Part shown: one piece after another, positions 36,433 to 44,792 of the stretch
Position numbering within the stretch: the first letter of the stretch is position 1
Layout: every line of letters starts with the position of its first letter
DNA from: Flavobacteriales bacterium
GTDB lineage: Bacteria > Bacteroidota > Bacteroidia > Flavobacteriales_D > Crocinitomicaceae
Length of the DNA stretch: 57,392 bases
Direction of reading: 5' to 3'
NCBI GenBank assembly: GCA_018883325.1
Contig: VEQH01000020.1
Location: forward strand, 1 to 57,392
Notes under the pieces: generated by a model
The model's database searches: none
Told to the model about the DNA's origin: nothing
The model's input: only the letters and a program-made list of their open reading frames with translations
Position numbers and translations under genes: made by a program

Positions 36433-37704
36433 TTATTTTGCAGGTAAGAGTTTAGTTTTTACGTCACCAAATCCAATACGAACGCCATTTGCCTCGCAAT
36501 GACCGCGCATGATTACAGTGTCGCCATCTAAGATAAATCTGCGTTCAGTTCCGTCGTTCATTTTCAAAGGTTTTGTTCCTTTCCAACACAATTCCAACAT
36601 CGAACCGTACGAATCTTCGGTTGGTCCAGAAATCGTTCCAGAACCCATTAAATCGCCTGTTCGAACGTTGCATCCGTTTACTGTATGATGCGCCAATTGT
36701 TGCGCCATGTTCCAATACATGTATTTAAAATTGGAGTTTGAAATCACAGTTTCAGCAGTATTTTCTGGTTGAATGGCAACTTGTAAATGAATATCGTACG
36801 ATTTTTTTCCTTCAAATTCAAGGTAAGAAAGCACTTTTGGTTCTTGAGTTGGTGTTTCAACGGCGTAAGGTTGCAAAGCGTCCAAAGTCACAATCCAAGC
36901 AGACATAGACGAAGCAAAGTTTTTCGCTAAGAACGGTCCAAGTGGAACATACTCCCATTTTTGAATGTCACGTGCCGACCAATCGTTGAACAAGCACAAA
37001 CCAAAAATATAATCTTCTGCTTCTGCTGTTGAAATGGAGTCGCCAAGCGGTTTTCCGTCGAAAGTGATGAAGCCCATTTCTAATTCAAAATCTACTTGAC
37101 GTGAAGGTGCAAAAATTGGGTCTTCGTTATCATTTGGCTTGATTTGTCCTTTTGGACGGTGAATATCTTGACCAGAAAGAATCACAGACGAAGCTCGACC
37201 ATGGTAACCAACAGGAATCCATAACCAGTTTGGCAACAAAGCATTAGCTGGGTCGCGAAACATGATTCCAACATTTGTTGCGTGCTCTTTGCTAGAATAA
37301 AAATCGGTATAATCTCCAATTTGAACAGGCATACACATTTCAACGCTGTTTGCATCAATCAATACTTGGTCAACATGGTGTTGATTTTTTTGTAAATCTG
37401 GAAATTGTGCGTCTAATAATTTTGAAATGCGATTGCGCAATTGTCTCACTGCCAACTTTCCTTTTTTCATCATCGGATTCAAGTATTCACTATCAAAATC
37501 GCTGATTTCAAAAGGTAAATTTTCTAGGTAACCCAAAACAAATAAGGTTTTCAAATCCAACACGCTGTCGCCAATTCTAACTCCAACGCGTGGCGTTAAA
37601 TTCGCTGTTTTGAAGATTCCAAATGGTAAATTCTGTATTGAAAAATCACTGTTTTCAGGTACTGCGACCCAAGATGTTAATGCGGGGTTGTTTGCTGCTA
37701 TCAT
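36433..37704 (-). CDS. fahA: Fumarylacetoacetase
   Basis: The 423-aa enzyme hydrolyses fumarylacetoacetate to fumarate and acetoacetate in tyrosine catabolism. The N-terminal domain begins WVAVPENSDFSIQNLPFGIF, and the FAH core contains DFYSSKEHATNVG, PVGYHGRASSV, DFELEMGF, NDWSARDIQKWEYVPLGPF and GTISGPTEDSYGS. The metal and catalytic residues expected in these segments (D, H, E, E, D) are kept. Length is typical. No other tyrosine-degradation genes lie in the window. Confidence 0.96.
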   Translation of the reverse strand: MIAANNPALTSWVAVPENSDFSIQNLPFGIFKTANLTPRVGVRIGDSVLDLKTLFVLGYLENLPFEISDFDSEYLNPMMKKGKLAVRQLRNRISKLLDAQFPDLQKNQHHVDQVLIDANSVEMCMPVQIGDYTDFYSSKEHATNVGIMFRDPANALLPNWLWIPVGYHGRASSVILSGQDIHRPKGQIKPNDNEDPIFAPSRQVDFELEMGFITFDGKPLGDSISTAEAEDYIFGLCLFNDWSARDIQKWEYVPLGPFLAKNFASSMSAWIVTLDALQPYAVETPTQEPKVLSYLEFEGKKSYDIHLQVAIQPENTAETVISNSNFKYMYWNMAQQLAHHTVNGCNVRTGDLMGSGTISGPTEDSYGSMLELCWKGTKPLKMNDGTERRFILDGDTVIMRGHCEANGVRIGFGDVKTKLLPAK

Positions 37705-37728
37705 ATTAATTGCGGATTTTTTATTACG

Positions 37729-37786
37729 AATTGCGGATTAAAAATGCTTTTGCCAATTCGCAATTCGCAATTTTTAATTCGCAATT
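37729..37786. repeat. Hairpin built from GCGGATT/AATTCGC words between ychF and fahA
   Basis: AATTGCGGATTAAAAA (37729-37744) pairs with TTTTTAATTCGCAATT (37771-37786) at 15 of 16 positions, and further AATTCGC words fill the loop. It sits 5 bp after the ychF stop and could slow or end transcription, though its words are those of the other intergenic arrays. Confidence 0.7.
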
Positions 37787-37791
37787 ATTTA

Positions 37792-38889
37792 TTAAACGTT
37801 AAACCTAAAGTGCATAATATCACCATCTTCCACGACGTATTCTTTTCCTTCGACTTTGAATTTTCCAGCTTCTTTCACTGCTGCTTCCGAACCGAATGTT
37901 ACAAAATCGTTGTATTTCATTACTTCTGCGCGGATGAATCCTTTTTCGAAATCAGAGTGAATTACACCTGCCGCTTGAGGTGCAGTCATTCCTTTGCGAA
38001 TTGTCCATGCGCGAACTTCTTTCACACCTGCGGTAAAATACGTTGACAAATTCAATAAGCTATACGATTGACGAATCAAACGATTTACGCCCGGCTCTTC
38101 CAAACCAAGTTCGTCCAAGAACATTTTGCGTTCGTCGTAAGTTTCTAATTCTGTGATGTCAGCTTCGATTTTCGCACCGATTACCAAAACTTCAGCGTTT
38201 TCGTGTGCAACAGCTGCCCTCACTTCGTCCACGTAATGATTTCCTGTTTTTACAGAATCTTCATCCACGTTACAAACGTACATTACTGGTTTTGAAGTGA
38301 TTAAATTAAATCTATGAATGATGTCTTTTTCTTCTTGTGTGAAATCAAGTCCGCGAGCTGAAATTCCTTTTTCTAAACCATCTTTGATTTTCAAAGCCAA
38401 TTCATTTTCTTTCACTGCGTCTTTATCGCCTGATTTTAGAACGCGAGCCAAACTTGCAATTTTCTTTTCGATGGTATCTAAGTCCTTCAATTGCAATTCG
38501 ATATCGATGATTTCTTTGTCGCGAATGGGGTTAACGCTTCCGTCAACGTGAATGATATTTCCATCGTCGAAGCAACGTAAAACGTGTAAAATGGCATCTG
38601 TTTCGCGGATATTTGCCAAGAATTGATTCCCTAAACCTTCACCTTTAGAAGCACCTTTCACCAAACCTGCAATGTCCACAATCTCCATTGTTGTTGGCAT
38701 TACTCGCTCTGGATTCACAATTGATTCTAATTTTTCTAATCGAGGATCGGGTACAGAAATCGTTCCTATATTTGGTTCAATCGTACAAAAAGGAAAGTTC
38801 GCTGACTGCGCTTTTGCATTCGACAAACAGTTAAATAAAGTTGATTTCCCCACGTTTGGTAATCCAACAATTCCACATTTTAAAGCCAT
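37792..38889 (-). CDS. ychF: YchF/OLA1-family redox-regulated ATPase
   Basis: The 365-aa Obg-related P-loop protein has [15 protein letters not shown] (residues 7-21), [20 protein letters not shown] and the specificity loop VCNVDED, where the GTPase NKxD is replaced as is usual for this ATP-preferring family. The C-terminal TGS domain ends MHFRFNV. It binds ribosomes and is linked to translation and oxidative-stress responses. It lies upstream of fahA and rel on the same strand, separated by a repeat hairpin. Confidence 0.96.
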   Translation of the reverse strand: MALKCGIVGLPNVGKSTLFNCLSNAKAQSANFPFCTIEPNIGTISVPDPRLEKLESIVNPERVMPTTMEIVDIAGLVKGASKGEGLGNQFLANIRETDAILHVLRCFDDGNIIHVDGSVNPIRDKEIIDIELQLKDLDTIEKKIASLARVLKSGDKDAVKENELALKIKDGLEKGISARGLDFTQEEKDIIHRFNLITSKPVMYVCNVDEDSVKTGNHYVDEVRAAVAHENAEVLVIGAKIEADITELETYDERKMFLDELGLEEPGVNRLIRQSYSLLNLSTYFTAGVKEVRAWTIRKGMTAPQAAGVIHSDFEKGFIRAEVMKYNDFVTFGSEAAVKEAGKFKVEGKEYVVEDGDIMHFRFNV

Positions 38890-38965
38890 CTAATTCGTTT
38901 TTCTTACAAAGATAATAGAATGCTTAATTTTTTGAGGGGATTTGTGTTTTTTAATGGGAGGAGGC

Positions 38966-39285
38966 TGAGGCGGATTCGCTGATTTGCTTGATCGAAATGA
39001 TGCTTAGGCGGATTTGCGAATTTGCGATTTTGCGGATTTACTTGATCGAAATGATGCTTAGGCGGATTTGCTTGATCGAAAGGATGCTTAGGCGAATTTG
39101 CGATTTTGCGATTTTGTGGATTTACTTGATCGAAATGATGCTTAGGCGGATTTGCTTGATCGAAAGGATGCTTAGACGAATTTGCGATTTAGCGATTTAG
39201 CGATTCTGCAATTTAGCGATTCTGCAATTTAGCAATTTAGCGATTCTGCAATTTAGCGATTTAGCGATTCTGCGGTTTTGCATTT
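38966..39285. repeat. Mixed repeat block: inverted relatives of the 47-bp unit plus a 12-copy octamer array
   Basis: Five copies of a TTGATCGAAATGATGCTTAG core (near 38988, 39041, 39071, 39126 and 39155) alternate with GGCGGATTTGC-type spacers. Read on the minus strand these resemble the 47-bp unit of 14541-14930. From 39184 to 39279 follow twelve octamers of GCGATTTA, GCGATTCT or GCAATTTA. Short reading frames here are low complexity. The block fills most of the 476-bp gap between ychF and the WYL regulator, which diverge from it. Confidence 0.9.
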
Positions 39286-39365
39286 CACCATTTCAACAAA
39301 GAAAATTTATCACTTCGCCAACAATTGACGTTTTAAGCAACTACTTTCGTCAAAAAATTAAAATT

Positions 39366-40259
39366 ATGTCACAACTGAAATCGATTGAACGTTTGAGTAT
39401 GATTTTGAACTACGTTTACCAACATCCGTATTGTACCTTTCAAAATATCATGGATAATTTGTCGAACAAGGACTTTTTTCCGACGGAGCGAACGCTGCAA
39501 CGCGATTTGAAAACGATTCGGGAAATGTGCTACATCGACATCAAATACAGTCGTTCGCAAAATGGGTATTTTATTGACCACGAAACGGAGCGCGATTTCA
39601 ACGATTGGATGCAGATTTTTGAGATTTTCAACCGTGCCAATATGATCAATGAAGTGTTATTGAAACAACCGGGAAGTATTGAATACATTGACTTTGACCA
39701 AGCAGTTGCGCCACATCAAGAACAATTGTTTCCCACGATTTTGAATGCGATAGTGGAGCGAAGAAAAATCTCGTTTAACTACCAATCTTTCTGGAGTCAA
39801 GCACCGGTTTGGATTGATTTAGAACCACAATTGTTAAAAGAATACTTGAATCGTTGGTATGTTGTGGGCACGAATGCGCAAGGTGAATTTCGCTCGTATG
39901 GTTTGGAGCGGGTTTCCAATTTTACAATTTCGGCAACGACTTTTAAGCCCAAGCAAAAGAATCCGAAGAAATTATTCTACGATGTGATTGGTTTGTATTC
40001 TGAAAATGATTTGGAGCTAGTGGTGTTGAGTTACGATTCGTTTCAGGGGAAATACATCAAATCGCAACCGCTTCATGCGAGTCAAAAAATAGTGGTTGAC
40101 GACGAAAACGAGTTGCGCATCGAATTGCTGGTACGTCCGAATTTTGAGTTAGAAGAACAAATTTTAAAGCAAGGCGAACGCGTTAAAGTGCTCGAGCCAG
40201 AATGGTTGAAAGACGCTGTTAAAAAACGCATTCAGAAGGCACTAAAAAATTATGAGTAA
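39366..40259 (+). CDS. WYL-domain transcriptional regulator
   Basis: The 297-aa protein has an N-terminal DeoR-like winged helix (SIERLSMILNYVYQHPYCTF, then FPTERTLQRDLKTIREM) and a WYL domain (RKISFNYQSF, LNRWYVVGTNAQGEFRSYGLERV), followed by the WCX C-terminal extension. WYL regulators sense nucleic-acid or nucleotide ligands and often control defence or DNA-damage genes. It is the last conventional gene before the accessory region, so it might regulate that region, but no target site is identified. Confidence 0.9.
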   Translation: MSQLKSIERLSMILNYVYQHPYCTFQNIMDNLSNKDFFPTERTLQRDLKTIREMCYIDIKYSRSQNGYFIDHETERDFNDWMQIFEIFNRANMINEVLLKQPGSIEYIDFDQAVAPHQEQLFPTILNAIVERRKISFNYQSFWSQAPVWIDLEPQLLKEYLNRWYVVGTNAQGEFRSYGLERVSNFTISATTFKPKQKNPKKLFYDVIGLYSENDLELVVLSYDSFQGKYIKSQPLHASQKIVVDDENELRIELLVRPNFELEEQILKQGERVKVLEPEWLKDAVKKRIQKALKNYE

Positions 40260-40318
40260 TAGCGCATATCGACCAGTTTTGGCGTAGTAGGCATTTACTT
40301 TTGACTAAAATTAGTGGT

Positions 40319-40471
40319 ATGAAATTCTGGAAAAAACTTAAACTAAAACTTGAATTAAAGAAAATTATTCGTTTGAAAACGAAAGCAATTTACAATCAGT
40401 CGTATGAAGATGCTGCGCATTTAAAAAATAGAGAACGAGCGATTGAAAAGGAATTGAAAGAGTTGGGGTAG
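40319..40471 (+). CDS. 50-aa protein with a UVR-like motif
   Basis: The small frame reads MKFWKKLKLKLELKKIIRLK and then KTKAIYNQSYEDAAHLKNRE ... LKELG. The second half fits the UVR pattern (Y-E-x-A-A-x-L-K/R-x-R-x-x-x-x-x-E) found in UvrB, UvrC and McsA, where it mediates protein-protein contact. A basic N-terminal helix precedes it. It starts 59 bp after the WYL regulator on the same strand. Coding is supported by the motif and by length matching one complete domain, though it is short. Confidence 0.5.
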   Translation: MKFWKKLKLKLELKKIIRLKTKAIYNQSYEDAAHLKNRERAIEKELKELG

Positions 40472-41361
40472 TTAATGAATTATTTTGCCAACAATTAAAA
40501 TTATAAGACCGTTTTAAAAGGCGATAATTTAGGCTTTCTAAAAATTTAAACCCGGAGTTTACCCTTGTAAATGAGGATTTTAAATTTTTAGAGTAACGAC
40601 AAGTAGCGAGTTTTGAAACGGTTTTATTTTGAAAGCCTAAAAGTTGAATAAAAGCAAGGTAGAAAATTTGGGCGTTTTAACAGGCTTTTCGTTGCAATCT
40701 CCGCCAAGTTTTAAAAAGAAACTTCGTCGGAGGATTTCCTCTTCAATCCTTAACGCGAGAAAGTTGAATGTTTTTAAAAATTTCTATTTATCGAATATAG
40801 AAGGTATCTTGCTCGATTTTAACTCAATGGTTAAACTTTCAGCTGAGAATTAAGATATATTTGGTTCGTAGCCAGTTGACATATTATTGACGATAGAAAA
40901 AATCAATTCCCAACTCACTTGATATCAGATGTTGGTCAAACTCAACCTAATCTTTAAATAAGTATTTTGTTTGACTGAAAAAGAAATTTTCATTTAAAAA
41001 ATTTCTGAAATAAAACCTTACTTCGACAAGATTTGGCGTTTTTGAACCAATATTATTGTATCAACTTTTAAAATTAAACTACACAAGTTTGGTCGATTAA
41101 TATTGAAAATTAGTTCAATAATATTGCTAAATTTGGGACATATTAATAACAGAAGCGTTATCTGTTGTTCGTTGAAAATCGCCAATTTTTAAAAAAGGAC
41201 ACAAAGATTACGCAGTGATTCAGCCAATACTGGCGTGGATGCTGTGTCTTTTTATGTCCCAAGGTGTTTGGCGATACCTCAACGAATAATTGGATAGGTT
41301 TTCACGCCTTCTTTTTTTTAACGCTGAACACGAAAGCCAACAGCACAATTTTATAAAAACT
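40472..41361. other. 890-bp gene-poor region with stem-forming elements
   Basis: No convincing gene is present; a 69-codon frame at 40644-40853 overlaps a hairpin and is not supported. Three structures are visible. First, 40508-40641 holds three complementary pairs: 40508-40519/40611-40622, 40528-40538/40631-40641 and 40538-40550/40579-40591. The first two cross, so they cannot both form in a simple stem. Second, an imperfect hairpin lies at 40698-40736. Third, a stepwise 119-nt foldback spans 41168-41286. Between 40854 and 41160 nothing is recognisable. Confidence 0.6.
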
Positions 41362-41913
41362 ATGAAACGTACTTCCGTTTTTTCAATTGCTCTTTTAATT
41401 GCATTTTTTATGCCTTGGCTTGATTTTAGATTCATTACACTTAGTGGTTTTTCAATCCCGCAAATGTTAAATGATATTGGTCAACTACCATTACCAATTA
41501 ATGAATCAGATAAAGAATTTCTAATTGTCACTTATGTTCTGTATTTATTACCTCTGCTGTCAATAATGAGTATTGCTTCTGATTTCTTAGAACTCAAAAA
41601 CAAGAATGCTTTCAAAAAATTAGACTTTTATCTTGGTCTTGTTTTTTCGGTTATTATTATACTGGGTATCACTCAACTAAATGAACGTGTATTTTCGTTT
41701 TTAGGATTTGGTTTTTACTTTACGGTGATTGTTTCATTGATAGGTGTATTCGTCAAAGACAAGCCTCTTTTTCAACCAAAAGAAGGAGTAGCATCTCTTT
41801 CAATTGATTACAGTCAGCAATTATCTCAACTCAAAGTATTACTTGATAAGGAATTAATTTCTCAAGAAGAATTTGATGAAAAGAGAAAGGCGGTTTTAAA
41901 TAAAATGGGGTAA
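41362..41913 (+). CDS. Membrane protein with C-terminal SHOCT domain (183 aa)
   Basis: The protein starts MKRTSVFSIALLIAFFMPWL, has four hydrophobic helices and ends with a SHOCT motif (QLSQLKVLLDKELISQEEFDEKRKAVLNKM). SHOCT is a short oligomerisation module often at the end of membrane proteins of unknown role. The ATG at 41362 is preferred to a TTG at 41290, whose extension would run through the arm of the foldback element. It is followed at 24 bp by the next gene in the same direction. Confidence 0.7.
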   Translation: MKRTSVFSIALLIAFFMPWLDFRFITLSGFSIPQMLNDIGQLPLPINESDKEFLIVTYVLYLLPLLSIMSIASDFLELKNKNAFKKLDFYLGLVFSVIIILGITQLNERVFSFLGFGFYFTVIVSLIGVFVKDKPLFQPKEGVASLSIDYSQQLSQLKVLLDKELISQEEFDEKRKAVLNKMG

Positions 41914-41937
41914 TCTATTAAAAGCAAAGCATTGATT

Positions 41938-43446
41938 ATGAAAAAAGTATTGTTTTTGATACTCTCCATTTTTGTGTTCAACACTATTTTGGTTGCGCAA
42001 GAAAATTCCGACAGATGGTTAGAAGTTGGAAAAACCAAAACAAAAGACGTCTACTATCTTTCGTATGAAATTATTGAGCAAAGTGGCAGTAGAGCTAGTT
42101 TTTGGATAAAAATGATTTACGGAACCGAAAAGCCCAAATTCGATAACCAATTGATAAAAGAAGTAATGGAAAAGGTAACCTTTGACTTCAAGAACAAAAC
42201 TTATCGAATCGAAAATTATTATTTCTTCGATTTTAAAGGAAAACAAGTTAGACAAGAAGAAGGAAGCTACAATTTTGAAATTCTTTTACCTGAAACTATC
42301 ATGGAAATTGCTTACGATGAAGCAAGATATATTGTCGCAGCTGAGAAAGACATTAAAACAATGAAAAGTGATTCATTAACTTTTGTATTGAAAACTGCTG
42401 ACAGTCTCTTTTCATCAGATTCTTTTAAAAAGAGTTTGGAACATTATTTCTATGCCCAAAATTTAATTGCTGATTTAAAAAGCACTTATGAAAACAAATC
42501 TACTTACAATGAACAAGATAATGACTTAGCTAAATCATTGAAGAGAATTGAAGCCACTGTAGATGAACGAATTACACGATTAAATGCAATTATAAAAAAG
42601 CAGGAAGAATACAATCAATTTACGCAAAAAGCAAAAAAAGCACTTGAGAGCGATACATTACAGGCTATTAGTTATCTTGAAAAAGCCAATACGTTGATTT
42701 ACAGTATTGAAACAACTAATCAAATTGACAAGTTGAAAGATGAAATGCTTACAAATGAAATTCATAATCTCGTCGCCAAAGCGAATAAAAGCTTATTATC
42801 TGATACTTTGATTGCTATTGACTACTTGGAAAAAGCAAATGCTTTGAAGTATAACGAGGACATCAACAATCAAATCATTATTTTAAAAGAAGAACTGACA
42901 ACAAGTAAAATAATGAAACTCGTCAATTTGTCGAATAAAACGCTCGCTACGGACACCTTGTTAGCCATTGAAAACCTAGAGTTAGCTTACAAGTTGCGTC
43001 CAAATAATGATATCAAAACCAAAATTGAATCATTAAAAGAAACTTACAGAATCAATCGTTTGCGTTTTCGGTTACAGTCTATTAAAAATCAATTTTATCA
43101 AGAACACAATCAACTCTTAACTAAAGATTCCTTGCTTCGATTGGTCACATTGAAGAAATACAAAAATGTGAATGAGGCATACGTACTTTACTTCGATGAA
43201 CTTTTTAAAGTATCGATTTCATATTTAGCTGTAAAAAATTATTTCGACACAGGATTAGATATGAAAGCAACATATTCTGATGATATTGACCCACTTTTCA
43301 TCAATTACAAAAGTGAATTAGCAACCTTATCGAATCTTCAACTTTTCATCGAATCAAAAGATCCAGACGCACTAAAATCCCTGAACAAAGCACTGAAAAA
43401 CACAAGCACTTTAGAGGATGTCAAACTGGTATTCAATGGACAGTGA
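41938..43446 (+). CDS. Exported hypothetical protein with three TPR-like repeats (502 aa)
   Basis: A signal peptide (MKKVLFLILSIFVFNTILVAQ) is followed by a beta-rich domain to about residue 130. A long helical region then carries three ~55-residue repeats with the shared phrase (S/T)DTL-x-AI-x-(Y/N)LE-x-A-x-(T/A/K)L, around residues 235-375. The C-terminal domain is helical. No family is recognised; the repeats look like TPR units, so a scaffold role is possible. An in-frame TTG at 41932 is rejected because the signal peptide begins at 41938. Confidence 0.7.
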   Translation: MKKVLFLILSIFVFNTILVAQENSDRWLEVGKTKTKDVYYLSYEIIEQSGSRASFWIKMIYGTEKPKFDNQLIKEVMEKVTFDFKNKTYRIENYYFFDFKGKQVRQEEGSYNFEILLPETIMEIAYDEARYIVAAEKDIKTMKSDSLTFVLKTADSLFSSDSFKKSLEHYFYAQNLIADLKSTYENKSTYNEQDNDLAKSLKRIEATVDERITRLNAIIKKQEEYNQFTQKAKKALESDTLQAISYLEKANTLIYSIETTNQIDKLKDEMLTNEIHNLVAKANKSLLSDTLIAIDYLEKANALKYNEDINNQIIILKEELTTSKIMKLVNLSNKTLATDTLLAIENLELAYKLRPNNDIKTKIESLKETYRINRLRFRLQSIKNQFYQEHNQLLTKDSLLRLVTLKKYKNVNEAYVLYFDELFKVSISYLAVKNYFDTGLDMKATYSDDIDPLFINYKSELATLSNLQLFIESKDPDALKSLNKALKNTSTLEDVKLVFNGQ

Positions 43447-43569
43447 TGTGTGGGATGCTTTAGAAAGTATAAATTTCAAAACATGTGTCTATACCTAGAT
43501 ATGAAAGAAACCAACATTAAAAATGTGAACTTTTTCTTAAATTTGTGGAATAAACTAAAATTTATAACT

Positions 43570-44148
43570 ATGAAAAATTATCTATTCAAACCTTGGATTG
43601 GACAGAACTATAACAATTCAAAATTTGGCAAAATATTAATTTTTGGAGAATCCCATTATGGTGGTGAACAAAAAGAGAATCCTGAATTTACAAAGGAAGT
43701 TATCGAGGAATATTTATCAGGAGAATATTATCCTGCATATAGAATTTATTCCAATTTGGGATTAATTTTCAACCCAGAGGATAAATTCGAACTTTGGAAT
43801 AATTGTGCTTATGCAAATTTGATACAGCATGCATTAACTGACTCAGACGATCAACCAAATTTAACTCATATTAATTCAGTAATCCCTGCATTTTGGGACT
43901 ACATAAATGAACTAAAACCAGATAAAATTATCTTTTGTTCACAAAGAATGTGGGAAAAATGGCTCCCCGATAACGATCCTCGGTGTAGAATGATTGATAC
44001 AATCAATGAAAATTCTAAGGAATCCACAATTTGGGAATATGACTTTGAAGGTGGAAAGGCGGTTGCAATCGGAATAAATCACCCAACTTCATTTGGATTT
44101 TCAAATAATGAGTGGAGACCATTAATTCAAAAATTCCTAAAATATTAA
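43570..44148 (+). CDS. Uracil-DNA-glycosylase-superfamily-like protein (192 aa)
   Basis: The protein starts MKNYLFKPWIGQNY and has KILIFGESHYGG near the N-terminus, YSNLGLIF and ELWNNCAYANLIQ in the middle, PDKIIFCSQRMWEKW and a C-terminal GINHPTSFGFS. This layout (G-E-S-H loop, then N-x-x loop, then a late H-P-S/T motif) resembles uncharacterised members of the UDG fold. Glycosylase activity is not assured. In-frame starts at 43450 and 43501 exist, but the extra residues are not family-like. It may be a base-modification or defence protein, given the neighbours. Confidence 0.55.
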   Translation: MKNYLFKPWIGQNYNNSKFGKILIFGESHYGGEQKENPEFTKEVIEEYLSGEYYPAYRIYSNLGLIFNPEDKFELWNNCAYANLIQHALTDSDDQPNLTHINSVIPAFWDYINELKPDKIIFCSQRMWEKWLPDNDPRCRMIDTINENSKESTIWEYDFEGGKAVAIGINHPTSFGFSNNEWRPLIQKFLKY

Positions 44149-44163
44149 TTAATAAAATCATCT

Positions 44164-44191
44164 AAAGCCAACCCCCAAAGTTGGCTTTTTT
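44164..44191 (+). terminator. Intrinsic terminator after the UDG-like gene
   Basis: AAAGCCAAC and GTTGGCTTT form a 9-bp stem with a 7-nt loop, followed by TTTTTTATT. It begins 16 bp after the stop at 44148 and forms the first part of a duplicated 93-bp intergenic sequence. Confidence 0.85.
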
Positions 44192-44257
44192 ATTGCCCTA
44201 ATTTTCTAAATCAAAAACACTACGTCACTATTTGGCGGTTTGAACACCTTAGTTTGT
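44165..44257 (+). repeat. Left copy of a 93-bp intergenic direct repeat
   Basis: This sequence is repeated at 46530-46622 at about 83 of 93 positions with no gap. It contains the terminator hairpin, TATTGCCCTAATTTT, CTACGTCACT and TTTGGCGRTTTGAA, and ends CTTAGTTTGT. Its 3' half may hold the promoter of the following gene. The two copies bracket the exonuclease and GmrSD-like genes. Confidence 0.9.
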
Positions 44258-44275
44258 ACAGAAAATAAATCAAGC

Positions 44276-44749
44276 ATGACAAACACATTTACTGCCATAG
44301 ATTTTGAAACAGCACAAGGATACCGACATACGATTTGTCAAGTTGGGATTGTACGCGTTGAAAAAGGCAAAATCACTCAAGAAGTTAATCTTTTGGTTCA
44401 ACCACCTGATAATTATTATTGGCCCAAGTTTATTGACATTCATGGCATCACACCAGAAGACACAGCCAATGAACCTACTTTCAATAAAATTTGGCATCAA
44501 ATCGAACATTTAATAAAAGACCAACATGTTGTGGCGCACAATGGATTTGGCTTTGATTTTCCTGTTCTTGAAAAAACGCTGGAATTTTACGGAATGAGTG
44601 CTCCAGTCTATCACAAACATTGTACCTATAAACTTTACAAAGACAACCTCGCTTCCCTTTGCAGCGAACACAAAATTCCACTTAATCACCACGATGCTTT
44701 GAGTGATGCAAGGGCTTGTGCGGAGTTGTTTTTGAGGTATTTGAAATAA
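44276..44749 (+). CDS. DEDDh 3'-5' exonuclease domain protein
   Basis: The 157-aa protein is a DnaQ/epsilon-like exonuclease. AIDFETAQG supplies the first D and E, VAHNGFGFDFPVL a middle Asp, and HHDALSDARACAE the H and last D of the DEDDh set. It is a single-domain protein without BRCT or polymerase parts. The ATG at 44276 is chosen because the DxE strand follows within ten residues. It lies 43 bp upstream of the GmrSD-like gene in the same direction and may be part of the same defence module or act in repair. Confidence 0.88.
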   Translation: MTNTFTAIDFETAQGYRHTICQVGIVRVEKGKITQEVNLLVQPPDNYYWPKFIDIHGITPEDTANEPTFNKIWHQIEHLIKDQHVVAHNGFGFDFPVLEKTLEFYGMSAPVYHKHCTYKLYKDNLASLCSEHKIPLNHHDALSDARACAELFLRYLK

Positions 44750-44792
44750 TATCCTAAAAATAATAACTTTTTAAATTTTGAAATAAACTTTT

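Noticed and set aside
38988..39200. 70-codon frame with IEMMLRRIC repeats
   Set aside because: It is produced by the intergenic repeat block; low complexity and no start context.
40644..40853. 69-codon plus-strand frame
   Set aside because: It overlaps the hairpin at 40698-40736 and the arms of the element before it; composition is not protein-like and no homologue is recognised.
41168..41286. Integron attC site
   Set aside because: The nested shape is similar, but the required RYYYAAC/GTTRRRY ends are missing, accessory genes lie in both orientations, and no integrase gene is seen.
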